Assembly: GCA_039028975.1 (NCBI GenBank)
Contig: JBCCHB010000043.1
Coordinates: forward strand, 1-64,000
Source: JAHBNG01 sp039028975
Lineage (GTDB): Bacteria; Chloroflexota; Anaerolineae; Caldilineales; Caldilineaceae
Reading direction: 5' to 3'
DNA length: 64,000 nt
The notes under the pieces are model-generated. The model was not told where the DNA came from and ran no database searches. It saw nothing but the letters and a program-made list of their open reading frames with translations. Shown here piece after piece: positions 61,201 through 64,000 of this stretch (positions within the stretch are counted from its first letter, which is position 1; each line of letters opens with the position of its first letter). Position numbers and translations under genes: made by a program.

Positions 61201-64000
61201 AGCCTTCGAGAGTGCAGGGATCCAATATATCGGTTGTCAGGATGTTGGTGCGCTGGCAGCCACTGTGCTAGGAACTGGTTCCATGGTGACCATTGAAGAG
61301 CCGACCAGCACGCCTACACCAACAGATACGGCTACTGCCACACCCACGGCAACGGCGACGGAAACCAACACGGCCACGCCAACCCACACATCTACGGCCA
61401 CGCCAACGCCGGTTGCGTTTACCTTTGGTCCGCTTGTGATTCAGCCAAGCGATATTGGAAAACCGATCAACTTGGTTGGATCGGGAGAGCCAGGGGCTGA
61501 TGTAGCTGTGCTGGTGAATGGGGAAGAAGATGGCCGCACAACGGCTGATGATGAAGGGGATTGGTCTTACCTCTTAAATCTGGTTGATCCAGGCGACTTC
61601 AGCGTCTCCCTCAACCCCGTCAACACTGGAGGGGAACCAGGCGAGGCATCGGCATCTTTCAACTTGAGCATACCCACGCCCACACCAACCCATACACCAA
61701 CCGCAACCGATACCGCAACGCCAACGGATACGGCTACACCAACTGACACACCGACGCCAACGGAGACAGCAACCTATACGCCAACACCAACAAACACGCC
61801 GACCCATACAAATACGCCTACGAATACCGCCACACCGACCAATACATCGATACCTGCTCAATGTACAGTAGGGGCGACGCAAGTGCTCGTAGGCGCACCA
61901 GTTGACGTTAAGGGAACAGGTGAGCCTGGCTCTGAAGTCAATATCATTGTAGGGTCAACGGTATTTGAGACGGTCACCGTCGGCGAAGACGGTACCTTTG
62001 AAACAACCATAGCCTTCCAGAGTGCTGGACTCCAGTACATCGGCTGCCAGGATATCAGTTCACCCGCTATCAGTGTATTGGGAACCGGCTCAGTGATCAC
62101 TGTTGAAGAGCCAACCAGTACGCCTACACCAACGAATACAGCTACGCCTACATACACACCGACTAATACAGTCACGCCAACCTTTACGCCGACGCCAACC
62201 CATACAACGATACCGGCTCAGTGTACTGTGGGTACTGCTCAGGCAGTTGTTGGTGCACCAGTTGACGTTAAGGGGACAGGTGAGCCTGGCTCTGAAGTCA
62301 ATATCATTGTAGGTTCGACGGTATTTGAGACGGTCACCGTCAGTGAAGACGGCACTTTTGAAACAACCATAGCCTTCCAAGGTGCTGGACTCCAGTACAT
62401 CGGCTGCCAAGATATCAACTCGCCTGCTATCAGTGTATTGGGAACCGGCTCTGTAGTTGCTGTTGAAGAGCCAACCAGTACACCCACGCCAACGCCTACA
62501 CCGACCAATACACCGACACCGACACCAGTCTCGTTGACTGTGGGTGATCTAATATGGATTGATCTGGATGAGAATGGCATACAAGGTGAAGGGGAACCAG
62601 GATACTTTGGTGGGATGGACGTTCTGTTAACCCACCCTGACGGTTTCATAGAGACAACAAGGAGTGATAGTACAGGTGCCTATGCCTTTACCGATCTGCG
62701 TCCTGGCAACTACACACTGACATTCATTAAACCCCAGGGATTCAACTTTGCGCTGAACGACCAAGGTTCGGATGACTCGCTTGATAGTGATGCATTGGTT
62801 CCCGATCCAGAAAATGCACCTGAAGAAGGTGTGGTGAATGTTGAGTTAACCGATGATAATCTGACTATTGACGCAGGTCTAACGTCTGGTGTTGGCATCA
62901 ACATGCAACTTGGACAAATGGACCTTGGTGGAAGCGATAATATGGAACTTGCTGTGAGTGATGAAGTCGTCTGCGCCGGAGAGGAAGTGACTGTGCAGAT
63001 GTTCACCCGCATGTTAAACGCCAGCCCTGGCTTCCAATTCCGTAACATTCAAGTGTGGAATAACGATCTGGATCCAGCCATTGATATCCGCAGCACCTAC
63101 TTTGTGGAATCAAGCGATGTCAATGGTAACGGGTTCTTAGACTGGTTGGATTTGGATGGCCAGGAGAATTTGGCCCCCAACGGCGATCGTCGTAGTGATG
63201 AGGAATTCATCCATGAATACACCCGTGTCTTTACGGAGACGACCGTCATTATGGCTGGAGACCAAGCGGACGTTTATCTCGTGGATGATCCAGAGAATCC
63301 TACAAATATCGTACCACTGAATCAGACCATTGCCAATAGCGATACCATTACCGTGACGGTTGTCCAGTTGGCGGTTGCAATTGAGGTATCACCAGAGTCA
63401 CAGTCGTTACCCACCGGTAGTGATGCAGAAGTCAACATATCGATCACCAATATGAGTGATGTCGCCATAACTGGCGCAACGATCACCCATAACGGAGCGT
63501 CATCATGTGACCAAACCATCGAATCCCTCGCCGTGGGTGAAAGCTACTCATACACGTGCCAAATGCCGGCACTTGTTGAATCGACGACACTAGGGGTTAA
63601 CTTGGCAGGCATGGCTGACGGAGATATCTGTGCTGTTGCCGAGAGTGCAGAGGCGACGATTGATACCTTTGTGCCAACACCGACGCCTACACCAACGAGT
63701 ACAGCAACAGCAACAAGTACGCCTACCAATACGGCTATCCCAGCCCAATGTACTATCGATACCACTCGTACAGAAGTTGGACAACCCGTCAACGTTGTCG
63801 GTTTGGGCCAGCCAGGTGCCGAGGTCAATATCATCGTAGGAAATGTCCTCTTTGAGACCGTAACAGTTAACGACGACGGTCAATTTACCTCTTCCGTTAT
63901 CTTCGAAGGAGGTGGCGTCCAGTTCATTGCCTGCCAAAATGCCGATGCTCTTGATGTACCAGATGTGAGCTTTGGCTCCATGGTGATTGTGGATGAACCA
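49247..64000 (+). CDS. giant HHH-TM-Ig repeat surface protein, 3' end beyond the window
   Basis: One frame stays open for 4,918 codons from ATG 49247 to the window end. Residues 10-50 form a helix-hairpin-helix domain (DDLIKITGLDQRFADSL ... TYAQLAALTPARIREIIG), resembling the previous gene. One membrane helix follows at about residues 113-129 (FAILLLLALLLAFILLT). Eight Ig-like 90-residue repeats come next (50051-52210), then divergent Ig-like units with TPT linkers, a threonine-rich stalk (55286-56640) and many alternating Ig modules. Type A has GEEDGRTTADDEGDWSYLL; type B has AQC ... QYIACQ, a likely disulfide pair. An SdrD-like B domain is at about 62540-62890, and another type B module ends the window. 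It lacks a cleavable signal peptide, so the helix probably anchors it with the bulk outside: an adhesin or stalk. Confidence 0.85.
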   Translation, partial: MAQPEQHQGDDLIKITGLDQRFADSLQQAGINTYAQLAALTPARIREIIGVTTDTEVDPERWIAEAAQLSSIPEAIHIETPTPPAQLTDLKPLYQATSSRTAGQVRMFDTAKFAILLLLALLLAFILLTRECGNRSALDEPTVEIPDATPTGVSVRTAPVISESIVGSEFLAGAIQLSGNGGPNDELEVLIDDVVDGTTTVGANGVWVYSTTIEEPGQYTVSSRLMEDGNVLAETEKIAITVVDIDEADEQGDPSTNNAVVLSLGTTPTDVAPEILSLIGGEEYTLGTIEITGTGEAESTIALLLDGEILGTTTIVDEDGKWSSSVTFAEPTSASLSVGLLNDAGDSLVESDAISFAVVAPPPPVILFPEADTEIEIGPIEISGTGQSESTVELLLDGEFLGTALADTDGLWSYSATITEATDASLSVGLLNDAGDSLVESDAISFAVVAPPPPVILFPETDAEIEIGTIEISGTGQSESTVELLLDGESLGTALVDADGLWSYSATITEPTDASLSVGLLNDVGDSLVESAPLSFAVVAPPPPVILYPEADAEIEIGTIEISGTGQSESTVELLLDGESLGTAPVDADGLWSYSATITEPTDASLSVGLLNDAGDSLVESAPLSFAVVAPPPPVILYPEGDTEIGIGTIEISGTGQGESTVELLLDGEFLGTALVDADGLWSYSATITEATDASLSVGLLNDAGDSLVESDAISFALVVPPPPVILFPEADAEIETDTLEIIGTAQAESTVELLLDGDVVGTSVVDEDEIWSYVATITETGTSTLSVRLLSTSGDLLSESEPLSFIRSLPPTPIILHPESDAEVESGTIEFTGTGRVSSTVELLLDGETLGTSLVGEDELWSYSANITETGASTLTVRLLSDSGEILSESDPVSFAHMPPPAPVILFPESGTELKVGTIEITGTGKADSTVELLLNGEVDGTAQVSSDSVWLYNLDLANVGEVELGVRPLGSEGEETPSGDPLFFYAQPSVTVPVVTQPDIDLENGLLSLSGTADPGSKLQLLLDSELLTETIVGADGDWAITADLPESGFHELTAQVIDEAGDTLAESDGLSFLMASAPAPVTYDFGVSSFRLGDLDSGTQLEMSGTGIPEADVDLLVGDTTIATTTVSAEGIWSASTLLKEPDEYNFSVQSVDRDGELVTADFPPSAFVFVRPTPSPTPTPTSVALGLSAMPKLESTDGLLVLEGQADPASTLEILFDETVVTTTTVSATGAWSVTVEQEPGDYQVSVRVVSEADSSEEDGNQAATQQSFIANAVVYTPTPTSTPIPITMSSMGDSSSPVSSTPEPIVSDDGGLDLAGTGAPGTLLEILLNGTTYTTTTVGSDGSWMLQLAEQAPGEYDIAARPVGTDADAITIATALVLSPTVMVPEISMVAIDSGITNTVSVTGTGEMSTTLNLLVDDRVVSTTTVDVDGNWSSTVALSDAGSYRLNAESVNAQGISSGNSQAMRIRIAPTPTPSPTITPVPLSLSPVNVQPFDIGKPYELAGSGQPGSDVAIYVNDQEDGRTTVNQKGRWSYLLNLVEPGNYAVTANQVNLDDTIGEPFASFDWNVPVPTETPTPTSTSTSTSTNTPLPPTNTPTSTFTPVPAQCSIDQRQAVVGSDVLISGTGEPNSDVNIVVGNNVYETVTVDADGRFEARVAFQGPGIQYIACQRGDVAALSAFGSGSMIVVQPPTNTPTPTPTDTATATATATATSTNTPLPAQCTIEPARTLVGSMVSIKGSGEPNSDVNIVVGNSTYDTVRVNDDGTFESSLTFQGPGIQYIACQGVDAPIVSAMGVGSMVIIDAPTSTPTATPTATSTPLAFGFAPLTIQPFDIGKPLNLSGSGEPQSDVAIVVNGEEDGRTTADDTGNWSYLLNLVDPGDFNISLNPVDERGNLGESSASFELNIPVPTVTPTPTNTPIPFSFNPVVIQPSNLGDPFVLEGKGQPEADVAIVVNGEEDGRTTADDTGNWSYLLNLVDPGDFNISLNPVNPRGQLGASSASFELSIPTPTSELTDTVNLTETTELTESVVPTTTTSVTDTVDLTETTELTESVVPTTTTPLTNTVDLTDTVDLTESVVPTTTTPLTDTIDLTETTELTGTIAPTITTSVTDTVDLTDTVDLTESVVPTTTTSVTDTVDLTETTELTESVVPTTTMVVTDTVDLTDTTELTESVASTTTTSVTDTIDLTDTTELTESVVPTTTTSVTDTVDLTDTTELTESVIPTTTTSVTDTVDLTDTTELTESVIPTTTTSVTDTVDLTDTTELTESVVPTTTVAVTDTVDLTDTTELTESVIPTTTMAVTDTVNLADTTELTESVVPTTTTSITDTVDLTETTELTESIVPTTTTSVTDTVDLTDTIDLTETVVPTTTTSITDTVDVTDTTELTESVVPTTTTSVTDTVDLTDTTELTESVVPTTTTSVTDTVDLTETTELTESVVPTTTTSVTDTVDLTDTIELAESVAPTGTVSLTDTTDPTEVVTPSTASGPSNFTFAPLAIQPYEIGRPLNLTGSGQPGTDVAVLVDGEEDGRTTADEEGDWSYLLNLVDPGNFDVSLNPVDEQGNPGEPADSFRLRIPMPLPTSMPSDDSTDTATPTPTATPEAVRKPTRFTFAPLAIQPYDIGKPLNLSGLGVPGTDVAVLVDGEEDGRTTADEEGDWSYLLNLVDPGNFTVSLNPVDEQGNPGEPADSFNLNIPASVSALVTDTPADTESAAEVSPTASPTITPQPTSTPTPTSTSIPVQCAIEPTRADIGAPITITGAGKPNSDVNIVVGTTIYDSVVVGSDGTFETTLSFQGAGIQYISCQGVELGIVRSAGAGSMVVINAPTATATDTPTPTDTPTATPTPTETPTDTATPTDTATPTSTSIPAQCTIEPTRADIGSPITITGTGEPNSDVNIVVGTTIYDRLMVGADGTFEATLSFQGAGLQYISCQRADVEAISASGIGSMVVINAPTATATPTATNTATPTDEPTNTPTPTQTPIAFSFEPIVIYPSEVGDPIDLSGSGEPGADVAVLVDGEEDGRTTADDEGAWSYLLELTDPGDFLVSLNPIDDQGNPGEASSSFNLSIPTPTATSTPTATETATPTATSTLIPAQCRVEGAQSLVGSPITISGTGEPNSAVNIVIGNSVYETVTVDSDGNFGTSLSFQSAGIQYVSCQRADVEAISALGIGSMVVISAPTNTPVPTNTPTETATPTETPTPTDTPTETPTPTNTLVPVQCAIDPARTMIGSPITIKGSGEPESEVNIVIGNSIYNTVTVDESGDFETAVTFQGAGIQYIACQNANVPVINALGSGSMIIIDAPTATPTATATAPSTPAPTVTPTAISTPIAFTFAPLAIQPFDIGKPLNLSGSGEPNADVAVLVDGEEDGRTTADNEGGWSYLLNLVDPGNFLVSLNPVDEEDQLGEASASFTLNIPVPTPTPTPTATATSIPTPTHTPAPVQCTIVPTQADVGVPIAVKGIGQPNGQVNILIGNRIYETVTVGEDGTFERSITFESAGVQYIGCQDVGAPVVNALGTGGSMVVINPPTATPTATNTPTTTATNTATPTDTPTPTDTPTPTNTPIAFSFTPLIIQPADIGEPLDLSGSGEPGADVAIVVNGEEDGRATADGEGDWSYQLNLVDAGDFNVSLNPVNAEGEPGEASASFSLSIPTPTATHTATPTPTVTATATPTDTATATNTPIPAQCTIDTNLAVVGAPLMVSGTGEPGSEVNIIVGTTVYETVTVSEDGTFETSLAFESAGLQYIGCQDVSAPVASVLGTGSMVTIEEPTSTPTPTNTATATATATATETNTATPTHTATATPTPIAFTFGPLVIQPSDIGKPLNLAGSGEPGADVAVLVDGEEDGRTTADDEGDWSYLLNLVDPGDFNISLNPVNAEGEPGEASASFNLSIPTPTPTNTPTVTNTATPTVTPTATATPTDTATATNTPVPAQCTVDTNLAIVGAPLTVSGTGEAGSEVNIIVGTTVYETVTVTEDGTFETSLAFESAGIQYIGCQDVGALAATVLGTGSMVTIEEPTSTPTPTDTATATPTATATETNTATPTHTSTATPTPVAFTFGPLVIQPSDIGKPINLVGSGEPGADVAVLVNGEEDGRTTADDEGDWSYLLNLVDPGDFSVSLNPVNTGGEPGEASASFNLSIPTPTPTHTPTATDTATPTDTATPTDTPTPTETATYTPTPTNTPTHTNTPTNTATPTNTSIPAQCTVGATQVLVGAPVDVKGTGEPGSEVNIIVGSTVFETVTVGEDGTFETTIAFQSAGLQYIGCQDISSPAISVLGTGSVITVEEPTSTPTPTNTATPTYTPTNTVTPTFTPTPTHTTIPAQCTVGTAQAVVGAPVDVKGTGEPGSEVNIIVGSTVFETVTVSEDGTFETTIAFQGAGLQYIGCQDINSPAISVLGTGSVVAVEEPTSTPTPTPTPTNTPTPTPVSLTVGDLIWIDLDENGIQGEGEPGYFGGMDVLLTHPDGFIETTRSDSTGAYAFTDLRPGNYTLTFIKPQGFNFALNDQGSDDSLDSDALVPDPENAPEEGVVNVELTDDNLTIDAGLTSGVGINMQLGQMDLGGSDNMELAVSDEVVCAGEEVTVQMFTRMLNASPGFQFRNIQVWNNDLDPAIDIRSTYFVESSDVNGNGFLDWLDLDGQENLAPNGDRRSDEEFIHEYTRVFTETTVIMAGDQADVYLVDDPENPTNIVPLNQTIANSDTITVTVVQLAVAIEVSPESQSLPTGSDAEVNISITNMSDVAITGATITHNGASSCDQTIESLAVGESYSYTCQMPALVESTTLGVNLAGMADGDICAVAESAEATIDTFVPTPTPTPTSTATATSTPTNTAIPAQCTIDTTRTEVGQPVNVVGLGQPGAEVNIIVGNVLFETVTVNDDGQFTSSVIFEGGGVQFIACQNADALDVPDVSFGSMVIVDEP
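50051..52210 (+). repeat. eight tandem Ig-like repeats of exactly 270 bp
   Basis: The linker word for APPPPVILFPE recurs at 50321, 50591, 50861, 51131 and 51401, with divergent counterparts at 51671 and 51941, always 270 bp apart. Each unit is an Ig-like fold (EIEIGTIEISGTGQSESTVE ... LLDGE ... GLWSYSATI ... LSVGLLNDAGDSLVES). The middle copies are close at the DNA level; the outer copies have diverged. Confidence 0.9.
55286..56640 (+). repeat. 24-residue threonine-rich stalk repeat, about 19 copies
   Basis: A 72-bp unit coding for approximately TDTVDLTDTTELTESVVPTTTTSV repeats about 19 times in exact register (GTAGTTCC at 55340, 55412 and 55484, 72 bp apart). Changes are mostly synonymous or T/I, E/D, V/I exchanges. 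The region is acidic with many Thr and Ser, like glycosylated stalks. Confidence 0.88.
62540..62890 (+). other. SdrD B-like (Cna_B type) domain in the giant protein
   Basis: The segment VGDLIWIDLDENGIQGEGEP, GGMDVLLTHPDGFIETTRSD, STGAYAFTDLRPGNYTLTF, then DQGSDDSLDSD matches the calcium-binding B-domain of Sdr-type adhesins. It stands between TPT-linked type B Ig modules and a region resembling a cohesion or DUF11-like beta domain (about 62900-63650). Confidence 0.75.

Overview
The window looks like a chromosomal segment of a mesophilic, Chloroflexota-like bacterium. This is an inference from gene style, not from a marker gene. The signs are threonine/proline 'TPT'-linked Ig-repeat surface proteins, large SARP/STAND regulators, seven-bladed WD40 proteins, NACHT-FGE proteins, group II introns, and many short low-complexity repeats between genes. 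No rRNA or tRNA gene was recognised.

Layout. 1-540: non-coding, with about three copies of a 114-bp tandem repeat. 541-9339: a small membrane protein, a STAND ATPase with a C-terminal winged helix, a WD40 membrane protein, an ammonium transporter, a secreted GH43 glycosidase, a Nif3/CutA-like protein, a MerR regulator with a clear dyad operator, and a thiolase. 9576-14965: a heterodimeric ABC exporter and glutamate-cysteine ligase. 15072-22812: a GT2 glycosyltransferase, a C-terminally anchored protein, an ArsA-type ATPase, a methyltransferase, TruD, a Lon-N-terminal-domain protein and a DUF4129-like membrane protein. 22849-27350: a tightly spaced minus-strand operon (sugar isomerase, P1/DmpA peptidase, Gfo/Idh/MocA oxidoreductase, sulfatase) that looks catabolic. 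27804-32850: a secreted SnoaL-like protein, a large SARP/BTAD-STAND regulator and a DEDDh exonuclease.

33162-39164 is the most unusual part. A decayed reverse transcriptase of the diversity-generating-retroelement (DGR) type lies just upstream of a NACHT NTPase whose C-terminal FGE/C-type-lectin domain ends in a DGR-like variable region. Exactly at the end of that region sits an apparently complete group II intron with its own maturase. Its exon- and intron-binding sequences match perfectly. Splicing would replace the unspliced tail of the NACHT protein by a five-residue tail.

39608-47991 is ordinary metabolism: a 2-hydroxyacid dehydrogenase, an M20 peptidase, an SDR, pterin carbinolamine dehydratase, a GH1 beta-glucosidase, an alpha/beta hydrolase and an N-formylglutamate amidohydrolase. 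Several simple-sequence tandem repeats lie between these genes. From 48792 to the window end there are two adjacent genes with helix-hairpin-helix domains. The second is an open frame of at least 4,918 codons that runs off the window. It has an HHH domain, one membrane segment, eight 90-residue Ig-like repeats of exactly 270 bp, a 24-residue threonine-rich repeat stalk, and many alternating Ig modules joined by TPT linkers.
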